A DNA stretch of 64,000 nucleotides, taken from Sinohyriopsis cumingii (taxonomy: Eukaryota; Mollusca; Bivalvia; Unionida; Unionidae). The notes beneath the pieces are model-generated. The model did not search any database and was not told the DNA's origin. It saw nothing but the letters and a program-made list of their open reading frames with translations. Both the position numbers and the translations under genes were made by a program. The stretch is from positions 38,956,903-39,020,902 of the forward strand of contig CM068831.1 in the NCBI GenBank assembly GCA_028554795.2, read 5' to 3'. This document shows, piece by piece, positions 35,456-49,602 of the stretch. Position 1 is the first letter of the stretch, and the number at the start of each line of letters is the position of its first letter.

Positions 35456-38400
35456 GTGTTAATAATAATGTCCTGTTATTTACATTTCTCCTTTCGCATC
35501 ATTCGGAAGAAAGGAAGAAAATTTAAAATCATCCTACACTTCTTTTTTTTTTTTTCTTCTTCAAATGGTAGCCCACACGACCTCCTTTCAATCACATTCT
35601 CCTGCCAAATTGTGTCGTAGTCCGTATGCCATCCGTTGCATTGAATGTTCTTGCGCATTTATTATAAGCTGGTTTCAAGTGTTACGACTGTTTACTTTGA
35701 GATCACGTCAATTACTTTAAAACATAATCAACATACCCAAACTAACAAACCCATTTTGAAGAAAAAACAAAACAAAAAAAAAACAATATGCAAACCAAAA
35801 ATCAATTCATTTTTAACTGATGGATGTAATTGTTTATGAGGTGTCATTATTTTGTCCCCTTATATATAGAATCTTAAAAGAAAAAGCTAAATGAAGAAAA
35901 ATATGAAAGGTCGCCAGAAAAGGCAACATCCCCACAAAGAAAAGAATTGCCGCAGAAAGAAGAAAAGCTCCACGAAGAAAAGGGATAAAACAAATATCTT
36001 GACATAAAAGAGACGTGATGTTGCTACGTCGTGAAAGCACTATAAAACAAACGACGGCATTGACTGATTGTGTCTCCTCCTGCAAGATGTATTTCATCTT
36101 CTCCGTTCATGATCATGCCTGCCAAATCTAATCTAATATCATTGTCCATTGGATGGGAAAATAAAAATTCATTTCTAAATGAACTATTTCTACGGCAGCG
36201 ACGACGTCTACTACTGTTCTAGCGGCTGCAAAGGTGGCCTTCTCTAAGACAAACGAAGATAAAGGGCAAGTGCACTACAATGTTTTACAAGAAATGTCAC
36301 TCCTTTTCTCAACACGAGTTTGTAACAATGATTTGCTACACTTAAAAAATTTGTCAAAAGCAAAATGTTTACTATCAATATAAGCTATGTGAAGTGAATT
36401 TTCAAACTTACCCACTTATCAACTTTATGTTTTATGTTATACGAGATGTTTGCCGTTTATCACACACATATGCCTACAACTTTACCAGAAACCATAACTA
36501 TATACAATCCCCCATTTTAAATAGCTTGAAAAAATGGTCACAGAATCTATCAACCCTTCCTTGCATAACTACCTCGGTGTGTGTATGCAAAAATGAGTAA
36601 GTGACAAACATTGTCGGTTTGGAAACGCAAACCATCAATGTTACAATGCACGATTTCATAACATGATTGTAAATTCACTATAGTATGTTCTGTAATTGTT
36701 GAAAATCAGATCATATGCATTAGGTTTCCACACTGCCTGTCGACAATCAAGAAGGAAACAAACATTTACGTTACTCGTTTTGAGTGATTTCATTGCTTTA
36801 CATGCTATTTACACAGTGAGAGAGTTAGAGGAGGTTTTCTTTTCCAGGTCCTTATTCGTTTGAAAAAGGAAAACAACGTCCAACCAAAGTTGTTTTCGAT
36901 GCAAACTGTGTCAGTAATATGTTAAAATACGTAACGGAATGTTTGGATAGCTTTGGTTAGAACTTACGTACTGTTTTCACAATCCATCGTGGACCTTTCT
37001 AGGAGCAGACAAGCACGTGATCTTCTGTTTAGGTCACTGGTCATGGAGTCACGTGCCTCGTCAGTATACATTGTCCCCGATGTTGCCCCCAACACGTGCG
37101 ATTGTGACTTTGAGGTGTTTTTAAAAGCCAATTTCATGGCTGTTGACGTACTCTTTTTACAGCCACTTAACGTCGGAGGTACCAACCTGATTGTTTTAGA
37201 CTACCTCCCGATCCGCCTTTGTTTTATAATGAATATTGTCCTCGCTAACCACAAGCAGTGCCGCGTCTTTCTGAGAGTATCTACTGGCATAATAGATATG
37301 GCCACGGCAAGATAGTTTCTAAACTAAGCGGCAACTCACAGATATGTCACTTCAAGCAGTGTGCCGGGCGTCGGGCCTACAGCACTTCTATGGACCAGTA
37401 AGTGAAATAAATGACGGTCAGCTGCTGGCCCAGCAGATGAAATCAATGAGTACTGATATATGAGTTGGACAAAAGTAGATGGTAATCAGTCTTATGAAAG
37501 CGGCGCTTAAAGAAACGCATATTCTTTACATGTTTATAATGTCTTCTGTGGCCTTAAAACTCTGCACCGATAGCCATTACGTGGTTGTTGAGAAGGTTCA
37601 GTTATGTGAATGATCGGCAATAGATGTACAGACTCGATTTCCGCTTGGTACTGCCATATAGCAACCGTGAAACATCTCTGATCCATGTGTGGTGTTGATT
37701 GTCATCGTAAACAAAGTATCCGCAGTTTGATGGTTTTAGCCTGACTTGTATCGGAGATGCACACAGGGTAGAGAGCATGAATTCAAGTCATTCATGTTCA
37801 CCGCGATGGTATGGTTGAGGTCATCACTTTTGTCAGAGATCCTCATTGGAAACTTCAGTTTGTCAAAGAGAAAGGAATGTCTCATTCAAAATATCCGATG
37901 TCGAGTTCATAAGAACGGATCTGTTGGAAATCAACTAAATTTGGTGGTGTTAAAGTCATTTGCCATGAAACGGCTTGTACAGCGAAATTATTTTGCTAGG
38001 CCGCTAGCCTAAGTATTTGTTTAAAACTTTTCTATTCGATCAACAATCTTAGCGATTGTCATGATCATGCTTCAGTATCAGGTCGTCAAGGTCACCAGCC
38101 AACTTCATTATACTTTGCTGGCAGATATGTAAGCGAGCATGTAACCTTAAAGCTAAGGTTAAAGATGACGTCCTTCTTTCAAAAACCCATCCATCAACGA
38201 CAACTAGGATCAAAGTAAGCTTATTGCTGCGTGAATTATTCAAATGTAATGCATAGCGGCCTCAAACTCCGAGTCACTCTTAATGTGATACATTGTATGA
38301 CTCTGTCTAATTATGTTTTTAATGATGCGAATAAACCACTTCTACATATATTAAGTTTATGGAGTGCTATTTCATACCAAACAAAGACATTTTGATCATG

Positions 38401-40318
38401 ATTTAATGTTTCAAAACTGTAGAATAAATATGTATTTAGCAACGTCAAAATGCTAAGAGTTAAAGACGCCCTTAAGTTTCTACACGTTGTTTTTCAAATC
38501 ACTTTAGACACTCCTAGAACTAATTGGTCCTGATGCACAAACAAAGTTAAAGTCTAAAAGGATAGTGAATGTAAGAATTCAAAGAATTCGAGTGTATACA
38601 ATCGTTATTGTTGCTTCTCCTTTATAATATTTGTACATTGCAGGTAGGAATATAATAAAATGCCGCGGAAGTGTATTACGATTTATATATGCACAGTAGA
38701 GACAGATGTACCAACCGCAGATCAGCAACGAAATGATAATTCTAAAACTCGTACGTTGATAGTGTTTGTGCTTTAGCGCAACCCTCACCTAGAATTATGT
38801 TGTGCAGTCAAGTTTCATGATAAGAAATACACAGTCCGATGACACTTCTTTGTGCAGACAAAATGCGCTAATATCTAGTTTGGAGTTCTATTTTTCGACG
38901 TACATGGATATTGTCAATTTGTTGCATAATGCATGCCATAACTAATAGTACATTGTACAGTGCTGTGCTTAAAACAGAAGTATACTAAAAGATGTAACGT
39001 TTCGTATTCAGCCGATAATGTGGAGAAATTAAAAAAAAAAAAAGCACTGTTGAATCTGAATCTAATGTTATGCATTCTGTCGCACACACACATACATTCT
39101 AAAATACAGCTTGATATTATCTACAAATTAAAAAAAAGGTCAGGCATTGGTCTTCTTCCAGTTTTAATAGTATTACCGTTGAAAAATAAAATGGCCCTAT
39201 TTTGTACAATCGTGGAGTGCGCCAGCCAAGAATCGATTTCACGTGCATTTTGCAATAACCACTTTGTCTGCTGCAAAAAAAAATGTTTACATCTAAACTC
39301 CTCTCACCAAAAACTAAGATCCATAATTTTTAAACCATATTGCAAGTGTCCGCTTGAAACAGCAATTGAATTGTGCGCATCGAACTCATGATGAACAGAT
39401 TATCCTAAGTTTTAAAATCGATCAGGTCAAACATCTTATTTTATTCAACTTTATACAAGATTATTAATTTAAAAAAAGTTCAAAATGTTATTATCAGTTT
39501 AGCGAATAACTTATGGATACATAGTATAAATGAGCAATACGTAGTAAAGATGAAAACAATGCATTCTCTTCTTTGATAACCAGCACGTAAAGAGAAAACT
39601 TGTATCGGAAATCATATCACCTCTAATGGATAATACATCGGAGAAAAGGGATGAAATTGTCTCAAAATTAATATAGCATTTTGTTCATATTGTATAATGT
39701 ATAATTTCATTTCAGATTAGTACAGTGCAATATTCATTATCATTTACAAGTGTGACAACTAAATAAATCTTATTGATAATTTTTCTTTAAAAAGTAGGAA
39801 ACCTTTCCTCACGGAAAATACATTATTAATTAAATACGTATTTATTAAAAATGGAATCAAAATGTTATATTTTTTCAATAAGTAACATAATGCTTTTCCT
39901 GAAAAGTGTTCCATGCCGAATATGTAGAGATCGAAGAACACAAGATTACAAAACACAAGATTACAGATAAGTTACTAAACATATTGGGTAATAGCAAAGT
40001 TATCATACAGAACGAAACTGGAGACATGACAATTGTTTTTCTTATTCCATGTATTCGACATCGAACTAGATCATCAGCCAATACATGTAGTTGTTGTAGA
40101 ATAACGATGAATACGACAGGTTACATAATATAACAAACTTAGGTATAGTGGATATCATCGTCATGGATATCGGACTACACATTTTGAACTGTTATCGTGG
40201 ACACAGAGTGATTTAAGTTCACATAACTTTTCCAATTACAACTAATGTGTATGGCATGAGTGACGCACCCATACTACATTCTTCAAGGTTTCGCATTTGT
40301 GGGCTTCATAGAAGAAAA
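35456..40318. other. Unassigned AT-rich stretch, copy B
   Basis: Counterpart of 14816-19687. One extra T in the T-run near 35541, one A fewer near 39030, and a private 9-bp loss near 39629 (atacatcgg for atacatacagaaaatcgg). The A-run change opens an apparent longer frame at 38960-39391, which shows how unreliable frames are here. Confidence 0.5.
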
Positions 40319-40349
40319 GCTTGAATTGTTCCTCAGAGGTGGCATTGTG
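40319..40349 (+). repeat. 31-bp core, copy B
   Basis: Identical to 19688-19718. Confidence 0.85.
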
Positions 40350-40603
40350 GCGTATCACCTTAGATATACGGTCAAGGACTTTGATGAGTTTCGTTTTGGC
40401 CAAGACGAATATTTCGTCCTGTCTTTCAAATAATTGAGCTTTGACAAGTAATAAAATTTCCAGTCACATAAACCAGATTGCATCCTAAAGCAGTTTTGCA
40501 TGATGGATGCAAATCTTCCGCCAGATCATTAATATTTGGGTACAGCTATATATTATAATTCCTCTATGGAGTATTATGAACCATTCATGTCGAAGCTATG
40601 ATA

Positions 40604-40703
40604 AAAACATTACAATATGCATTCGTCTTGTCTCTGATTATAAAGCACTAACAAACAATGCCACCTCTGAGGAACAATTCAAGCTATATCATGCTTATGT
40701 GTT
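40604..40703 (-). repeat. 100-bp left inverted-repeat arm, copy B
   Basis: Exact inverted partner of 41360-41459, so arm identity is conserved in this pair as well. Confidence 0.95.
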
Positions 40704-40706
40704 TTG

Positions 40707-41688
40707 GCCAATCCCGTCCCTATAAATAATTTAAGTGACACAGGAGCTTCTGAGAGTCTTTATTATCAGGTACTTCTTCTAATGAGTGTTCTTATTCAGG
40801 GAGAAAAGTGCGGCTTTGTTAATATTCACTCTATTGTGTAAATTTGTCATCAGACTTAGTCTTCGGACCCGTGACAGTCGGAACAGTGTTTTACCCGTTG
40901 AGGGCATTTGTTTATCACTTGGCAACGACCCAGCTAGACAAAAGGTTGTGGTTAATTCACTTGTAATTGACAAGACTTGTTTGGATCAGAAAGTCGATCC
41001 AACTGAAAAAGAATTCTCTGTTTTATACCCAGCTTGTGCAGTTACCAGAGAAGAAAGCTTTTGAGAATGATATTGATAAGGAAAGTATTTCTTTATCTGA
41101 CACATGTATTGATAAGGCTTTTGATGAGGTCACTTTCACCCCTTGTTTGGATCAATCAAAAGGTATTGATCCCAGTTAAACTACTCATTTTCTTTTCTAA
41201 AACGGGTGACAAACGACAATCACGGGTCATCGAATACGAAAAAGATCATAAGATCTTTTTGTTTCAAATGGCCATTAGTGAAACTGAAGCCACTGAAGTT
41301 CATGTCTGTTATTTCATTAAAAATGGAAGTCTTATTAGAAAATGGATACCTGCAAATGGAACACATAAGCATGATATAGCTTGAATTGTTCCTCAGAGGT
41401 GGCATTGTTTGTTAGTGCTTTATAATCAGAGACAAGACGAATGCATATTGTAATGTTTTGTATTGAACTGTAGTTCCGAAATTTTACAGACAGGAAATAC
41501 TTTGTCTGGCCCATGAAACTCATTTGGCTGGTCATTTTGGGATTAATAAGACTTATCAGAATATCTTGACTCACTTTTATTGGCCAAAAATCAAAAATGA
41601 TGTTTGTAAATACTGTTGATATTGTCATTCTTATTAAATGGTAGGAAAATACAATCAGAAGATATTTATGGCTCCTATTCATGCACTG
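40707..41688 (+). mobile_element. Gypsy protease-integrase relic at the B/C border
   Basis: Protease motif at 40734-40760. One extra base near 41136 (cactttcacccc for cacttcactcc) breaks the frame that is open in the other copies. Further private changes lie at 41203 (aaaacggg) and 41481. The zinc-finger block ends at about 41688. Confidence 0.84.
41360..41459 (+). repeat. 100-bp right inverted-repeat arm, copy C
   Basis: Identical to 20728-20827 even though the flanking Gypsy sequence carries private substitutions in this copy. Confidence 0.95.
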
Positions 41689-43419
41689 TAAGTTGCACAA
41701 CTGATTCCACTGGGAGTTGATGTCTGGGGTCTAAGAAAGGGAATGTATTTGATACATTCACTAACAAATATGGCACTTGATGATATTCTGTCTTTTGCCT
41801 AATTCGATGGCATCGACGACATGCATTAGTCCACAACTACAAATTTAAACGACGTTTGGAGCGATGCTCAAAGAAAGGCAACTTAAGATAATATATGGCT
41901 CGTGTATTCTGTATTGATACTGTGATTGTATCCTACGATTATTTTGAATATTATCTGCCATGAAAATACAAATTAACAGGTCACAAACATTTAAGAAAAC
42001 TAAAACTGCTTTAGCTGACAACTGATATCGTAATATATTGTTGGATATATGATCCAACGACTGAAATGAGCTAATGCAGCTATAAATTCGATACAGTACA
42101 CATAAATCCCTCTTGGCTTGCTTCACATCCCGACCCAGTTAGGTCACGCATTTAAAATGAAATAATCCGATAGGCAAATGAAAAGCATTCTAGACGAGAT
42201 GAAAATGTTGACAAAATATATGCACACTTGTATAGAAAACAAAGTCGAAAATAATATTTATTAAGGCACGCTGAAACAAGTCCACAAGTAACGACAAGGC
42301 ACCAAACATGTATGCACTAGTAATGTTTGAAAGTTTAACTCTGCATTAGTCTAATGTCGTTATTTGTCCGTAAACAATTTTATTGTTAGTATTCTTGAGG
42401 CTTCAATTTGTATCAGATTATGAGCAATATTTATTTATAAGCTTTTATTGCAAAGTCATCAAAGACGAACAATAAACGACTAATAAATATGCACAATCAC
42501 TAGACTTTATATAGTCTGACTGGCAAGGCATCCTTTCTCTCCTTAGGTTGTATTTCAAACATGATTGCAATTTTATTAGTGTGGCTCATTTGACAACCTC
42601 TGTAATCTCCGTCATTATCAGTTGTATCAGTTGTCTATACATATAATCTTGAGCTTTAAGGACCAAATTGTCGAGGACACTTAAGAGACGCTTTAGCATG
42701 AAAATACACGACTTTTATTAACCCTTTGGTCGTAAACGTGCGCTATAACGAGCTACTAAACACGCTCATGGCATGACTTGAGATGGCTTCTTCCAGGGAA
42801 ACTAACAAAGTTTGAATATTTCTTTCATTCGTCTTCGTGTGATTGTATTTACATTTTAGGGATAGGAAGGTAACAGGAAATATTAAGACAAAAGAGAAGT
42901 GTGCTTTCGAGAGCAAGATGTTTAAAGTACATGTGTTAATGTGTGTGCAAATTATAGACCAAATTCAATAATCTTCGGAACCATGGAGACAAAGGAAAAG
43001 CTGTTCAGTAATGAAGATGCTGTATAAGCAGAAACGGATAGCCATAATTATGAAGACTTTTTTTAAAAAAAATCTGAATGTATTAAACATTAAAAGCATC
43101 ATCCTTGATTCATCCTGCAATCAGATCAGAAGTGTTTGAAAAAGCGATAATAAACAATGAAAGCACATTTTCTCATTACCTTCAATAGGTGGAATGTAGG
43201 AAAATATTGTGGGAAAACCCGCCAAGCAAGCAAGTCAAACTTTAATTCTCTGGCAACTTGATCAGTAGACGCCCGGATAAAATAATTTAATTAGTATCAT
43301 AATGTATATTTTATGAAAAATTACTTGGTTGGAGTAAGATGTTGAATTTGTTACCTTATCGAGACTAAAAATGTGTGTGTGGTTTGTATTTCAGAAGTAG
43401 AGTTACTAATTGTTCAGTC
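41689..43419. other. Unassigned AT-rich DNA, copy C
   Basis: Counterpart of 423-2153 with private changes near 41700, 42173-42176, 42597 and 42745. No gene recognised. Confidence 0.6.
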
Positions 43420-43421
43420 AT

Positions 43422-43452
<31 letters not shown>

Positions 43453-43462
43453 TAATAATAAT
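43420..43462. repeat. (TAA)n microsatellite, copy C
   Basis: 43 bp, as in A and B. Confidence 0.9.
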
Positions 43463-46400
43463 GACTTTGTATAGCGCCTAATTTTTAGAAGCTCTAAGCG
43501 CTTTACAACATTAGATAACACATACAAGATTTTAAAAAAAACATAATGATATGATTAACACAAACACCATAAAATTAGAAAACATAGAAAAAACATGCGG
43601 AGAATATTTAAGGTAGCAAACATTATTAGGTCTTTAAGTTTAATCTTGCAGTCGAAATAAGTGTTTTGAGAGCACTATTGAATGTGATCACTGTGTCTTT
43701 GTGTCTAAGTTCATTGGGCAATTCATTCCACGTTGCTGGGCCCTGGTATGCAAAAGAACGCTGTCCATATGACTTTGTTTTCATAGCGGGAATAACGAGT
43801 ATACGATTGTCAGAAGAGGAGCGTAAGTATCTTGCTGGTGTGTACACATGGGTGAGGTCGCATAGGTATGTTGGACTAGAGTCCGTCAGTGAAAAGAAGC
43901 ACAGAGAACAATTTTGTGTTTGATTCTGGATCGAATGGATAGCCAGTGTAGGGTACAGAGCAGCGGGGAGGTGTGCTGTGATCGTGGTACTCTAAGTATG
44001 ATCCGAGCAGCTGTGTTTTGAACTTTTTGAAATTTTTGAAATAGATATTGTGATGAACCAGACAGAACTGAGTTACAATAATCCAGTCTTGAAAGTACTA
44101 ATGAACACACAAGTGTTTTAGTGGCATCAACTGAAAGATATTTGCGAATGGAGCTGATGCGTCTCAGCTCAAGATATGCAGCCTTGCATATGTTCATGAC
44201 ATGTTGGTGCAATGTGAGAGTACTGTCCAGAGTAACACCTAGGTTTCGTACTGATTGTGTGAATTTAATGTTGGTGTTGCTGATATTTATTGTTTGAGGT
44301 AAAGGATGTGAATGAGAACGTCTTTGTGTTGTAATCAGAATGGCCTCAGTTTTATCATCATTCATCTGCAGCTCGTTACATGTCATTCATGATTTCATAT
44401 CAGAAATGCACCTCTCTACACCTTGGATGGTAGCATCAACTTCAGTTGGGTGGCTAGATTTTTATATTTGGGTGTCATCAGCGTACAATTGGTGAGATAC
44501 TGGATGATGATCTATGACACTTGAGAGCGGAAGAGTGTATAAAATGAAGATAACAGTTCCCTTGTGGAACACCACAACATGGATCAACTGTGCATGGGGT
44601 GTATTCCATTTGCAGACACAATTTGTGTCCTGTTGACCAAGTAGGACTTGAACCACGGTAAGGATGTTATCATGAATGCCAAATACATGCTGAAGACCGT
44701 GAAGTAAAATATCATGGTCTATTGTGTCAAATATTGTAGAAGTGTTCTCCATGGTATAGCAGTGTTGGGGACCAGCTTCGCACTGCTAAAAATCAAGGAG
44801 GGTGAGAACTGTAATCTTTCTGCTATCCAAAGTAGAGAGAATGTCATTAACTACTTTTAGAAGAGTAGTTTCAGTACTGTGGCAAGGGAGATATGCAGAT
44901 TGTACATTGCTAAGAAGACTATTTTGAAGTCAGATGAGAACCAAGCTGGGATAGAACAACCTTTTCTAAGATTTTTGATATGAATGGGAGATTAGAATCT
45001 GGGCGATAGTTCTTTAAATCGTTATGGTCTAGTGTTGGTTTCTTCAGCAGAGGCTTTACAATGGCAGTTTTGAAAAATGATGGGTATTCCCCTGATGAGA
45101 GAGAGGTATTAATAACATCAGTAACATCTAAGCACTAAAGCCCCAGTGATGTTGGAATTGGATCAAGTTCACATGACTTAGGTGCACTCGTCATCAGGAT
45201 TGTACGTACGAAATCCATAGAGACAGGTTCACATGCTGTTAATGGTTGCCGCTCAAATTCTGTATCGCAACTGTATGGTGACGACGAGTCAATTGAAATT
45301 GTGGTGTAAAGTTTATCTCTAATGGTTTGTACTTTGTCACGGAAGAAATTTGCAAAGAGAGAAGGTATTTGGAAGTGGTGTAGATTTGTTCCTCTGCCAT
45401 TAGCTTCTTAGTAATCTCGATGAGCTCTTTGCAGTTGGAACTTTCCATGATCTTAGTAGTGTAGTGGGCTGATTTCGCTGCATGGACTATATTTGTGACA
45501 TTCTTCTCTTTTAGCAGTGCGAAGCTGGTCCCCAACACTGCTATACCATGGAGAACACTTCTGAATTGATACTCTGCACTTGGTAGCTGGGGCATGTTTG
45601 TCGAGCAATGAACGCAGACAGTTATCGAGTTGTTCTGCGGTAGGAGGTAAGCAAGTTGTGAGGTTAGCTTGGATGTCGTGCATTAGTTTGGTTCTATTTA
45701 TCATACAGAGATTTCTCTTAGTAGCAGATAAAGGTGGAGGGTTAGGGACTGATACGTCAAGATGGCATATAATGCAGAGGTGATGTGATGCAAAGTTCAT
45801 AGGATACCAGGGAGGACCGTAGAATGTTATCATCAGGTCTATGAAGAATCCAGTCTAAAATGTGACCATGTTTATGGGTGGGTTGGTTAACTGGGTGGGT
45901 TGGTTAACTGACTGTTTGAGATTGAAGCCATTAATGGAATCTATGAGTTTTGATGTGTTTGGGTTCCCGGAACAGTCAAAGTGAAAATTGAAATCTCCAA
46001 GAATAATCAGGTTGCCACCTATAGAATTTCCATACTCCAGAAGATTCGGAAACTGCTCCAAAAAGTGAGATTCAGTCATCTTGTTTTTTCTACTAGGAGG
46101 AGGGCAGTATAGGCAGAAAATATGGACTGACCTTTGCTCCAGTGTGAGTGTGGTTTGGACTAGTTCCAACAATGTGTGGTCGAAATTGAATGTTGTGGTG
46201 TGGTTAAGACGTTTGATCATGGAGTTCTTTGTGATGATAGCAATTCCAATTACGCATGAGTTACGTGGAAACGACCTGATGGAGTAACCAGTGGGTGTTA
46301 GATCCGCACACTTGGGCTCATTGCCTGATGTTTTTAGCCATGTTTCTGTCAGGAAAAAGACGTCAATATTCTGGTCGTTGATAAAATTAACTATTCTGTG

Positions 46401-46967
46401 CGCTTTTGCGGTGGTCCTACTTTTCGGGCATTGAACAATGCAATTCGCAGAGGTATCTCTCGGATAGTTGACACGAAGGTTGACGAATTAATAGGGATTT
46501 TAATTAGGTTATCTAAATTAACAGTCGAATTTTTAAATTGTCGAGCCGGAAAGGGCATAAGGGAGATAACTGGAATACTTCTTCCTGTTCTACGCCGGCC
46601 AACTTTGAAACAACTTTTCTCTTTTCGCTTCTTTTTACATTTAGGTAATGATGGATGCAGTCCCAGTTCGTTTAGTCTAGAGCACAATGTAGTGTGGAGA
46701 GCCAAGGAGTGGTCATTTAAAGCAATTAATGAGGGTCCATCAAAGCATAAACGGGTTGACTGGTGAGTATCACGTGATGGCGGTTTGTTCAAATGGAAGT
46801 TGTAGTAGTGGAGCAAGACAGCTGAGAAAAAGTCTAATTGTTCTCGTTTCCAAAACAAGGAGATGAAGAAACACATACGAACTGAACAGCCAATACATAA
46901 TGAACACAGAAACGCAGACGAAGACAGCCACCGAGCACAAATATCATGAAAACGGCACAAAAACGGA
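43463..46967 (-). mobile_element. L2/CR1-like LINE relic, copy C
   Basis: Y-A-D-D-T-Q-I at 44462-44482. A private T occurs near 44832 (aaagtagag). G at 46323 is shared with B against A. Confidence 0.9.
44738..44791. repeat. 54-bp inverted LINE segment, copy C
   Basis: Exact reverse complement of 45509-45562. Confidence 0.92.
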
Positions 46968-47006
46968 ACAGCTGCATCAAGCCGGTTAAGCAATAGCGGC
47001 CATCTT

Positions 47007-47289
47007 TGTGATATCACTAATATGTATACAGCATGACAGTTTATCGTGTTATCTAGCATTGGGGCATCATGCCACAGACATGTATTATGTCCCACCCAGT
47101 CACATTATCCTGACACCAGACCAACCAGTCCTAACACTAACTTCTTAACGCTGAGCATCTTGCAGGGCAGATGCTAGTACCGTCTCTGCTAGTACCGTAT
47201 CTGGTATGACTCGGCCGCAATTCCAACTCACGACCTCCGGCGCCGAGGAGGACGCTCTAACCACAATGCCACCGGAGAGGTCCCCGAGA
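47007..47289 (-). mobile_element. tRNA-derived SINE, copy C
   Basis: Same head, box positions (47215-47227 and 47261-47271) and LINE junction as in the other copies. Confidence 0.6.
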
Positions 47290-47643
47290 GTAAATAAGTC
47301 ACTATATATAATGGGCAGTTCTATAGATCTATGGTTAAAATAATGCAATGATAGCACGTCATCACTGGGTGGATGTCTTTATCGATGAATTCGACAGCCA
47401 GGGTGGAAGGCCTCCAAAATGAGCTTCATGACCAGGGCGTCACAAATAATATCGGTGGACTTCGGCTGTGATCATCCAGTCAGGAGTGGAATGAACTCCT
47501 CCAGGCTGTATCTTGCCCTTAACACACCACGTGAAGACATCTAGCATATCGGATCGGTCACATCCCGGGTCAGCAGTGACCTCACCTGCCGCTGCACACC
47601 AGGACGAAAGTGACAAGCATGGTGCACCCACTGTCAAATTCAA

Positions 47644-49602
47644 TGGAGAGACAACATCATTATCGGTACATGGAACGTTTGAACAGTGAGAGATATGGAA
47701 AATTAGAAAAGACTTAGACATGAGTTAGAAAAGGCACTACTGTATCATTATTGGTCTCTGCTACGTGGCTAGATTAAAACTTTGGCGAAATAAGAACAGA
47801 AGAAGGACATAAGCTTCGCTTCAGCCGATGAGGGACAAACACAATCATGGCGTTGTATTTCTTGTGAACAGCATAATGTGTTGCTGCCCAGTCTCAAACA
47901 GACTTATTACCATCCGTCCGAGGGCGGCTCCCTTTTAATATCACAATTATATTGTGTACCGACGCCTAACTATGATGAAAGCGAACTGTAGAATGTTATA
48001 ATCAACTGCAAGATGTCATTGACAAATCGCCCCCCAAAAAAAGATTCGGTTTGTACAAGGAGACTGGAATGCAAAGGTAGGAGTTGATTCACAGACAAAC
48101 TGGCAAAGGATTTGTGGACCCTTCTGCAATGTAGAGACAAATGAAAGTGGACTCAGGCTTTTGGACATTGCCGCCTACAACAATCTTGTGCTAACCATCA
48201 CGTTCGGCCCTCACAAAGGATATTGAAGATGGGCCTGGCACGGTCCAAACGGACAATATCACAACCAGACCGACTCCATCTTGGTGACAAGACGATTCAG
48301 CACGGGACTGAATATCGCAATAACGCAACGTTTCCCATGAGCAGATATTGGAATTGATCATGATATATTAAAAGTGATCAAAACGCCGTACCAACCAAGA
48401 ATAACCAATAAGTACGAGAAAAGCACAGGAGTCTAGATAGAAAGACAATGCTTTGAAATCCAAGACAGTCAAAGCAGAAACGTTAGCACGATGGATACCA
48501 GCTGGTGAAAGATCTCACATATCTTAAACAAGTACCACCATCCAAGACAAGTCAGGAAAATGGCCCACAGAAGATCAAGAGATCCTCAAACAATTGGCAG
48601 AATACTGCTCACAATTTTACAATTATAAAACCCAAGGAGACCCAACAGTATTAAAGCACCTTCCAGCAAAATAAATTGATGACAACACCATTCTTCGTGA
48701 GCAAGGAGAAACTGCAGTTAGGTCAGTAAAGACAGAAAATTCAGCTGGCGTTGACAACATGCCAGCAGAACTCATTCAAATAGGAAGAGAAAAGATAGTC
48801 ACTGTCCTAAAAACAATCTGCAACAAGTTATTGCAGACAGTAGAATGACCCAAAACATGTACTCAACCTTTGGTCATCGTGCTCCCCAAGAAAGGAAACC
48901 TGCAGTTATTTCAAAACCACAACACCGTCAGTCTGATCAGCCGCCCAAGCGAAGTCATGCTGAAGACGAAAGACTCAAGCAGAGACTTTTTTGCTGAAGA
49001 GCAAGCAGGTTTTCGAGAAATAAGGAGCATAAAGAAACAAATATTCAATATCAGACTCCTTTGAGAGAAACACTTTTAGCATCAGCAAAATCTGTACCAT
49101 GCCATCAAAGCTTTCAAGAAGGTCGAACAACAGTTGGAAGTCAAACAGGGTTGCATACTGCCACATACACTCCTCAGCAATGTTTTGGAAAGGATCGGAG
49201 GAAGAACAACCACCAAACTTCGCTTTACAGATGATAGTGATGGATTAACAGGAGATAAAAAAGAAGTACTTTCTGACTTGGGTGACAAACAACACCAATG
49301 GTACCAGTGCAGAAATAAAAGTACTTAGACAGAAGCTGGAAACAGTCACAAGTTTCAGGTACTTGTGAGCTATTATGAAAGATGAGGACTCAAAACTAGA
49401 ATTACTTAGCAGGATTGCCCGGACAACAGCAGCAATAACAAGCTTGAGGCCAATATGGAAGGATACAAACATTGCTATTGCTTCCATTGACACTCACATC
49501 AGATCTACAGAACAGGATTCATTGAAATGAGATGCTTCCGCAAGATCTTCGGAATCGCATACATTGACCATGTATCTAACGCTCAGATAGGCAGAAAATA
49601 AA
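47644..49602 (+). mobile_element. RTE/BovB-like LINE relic, copy C
   Basis: At 48181 it has C like copy A, yet at 48479 it has A like copy B, 298 bp away. F-T-D-D is at 49224-49235. Confidence 0.88.

Larger units (their letters stand above)
20635..41266. repeat. 20.6-kb tandem repeat unit, copy B
   Basis: This copy is 20632 bp. It is the most distinctive copy in its right half. It has an 8-bp insertion near 30948 (acaatcca), a short replaced stretch near 31742-31750, three instead of six ACA repeats near 32597, a 9-bp loss near 39629, and many private substitutions between about 31080 and 40860. Its left third is nearly identical to copy A. Confidence 0.97.

Noticed and set aside
38960-39391. 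143-codon frame in copy B that is shorter in the other copies
   Set aside because: Its upstream extension depends on the length of a homopolymer A-run and no family is recognised.
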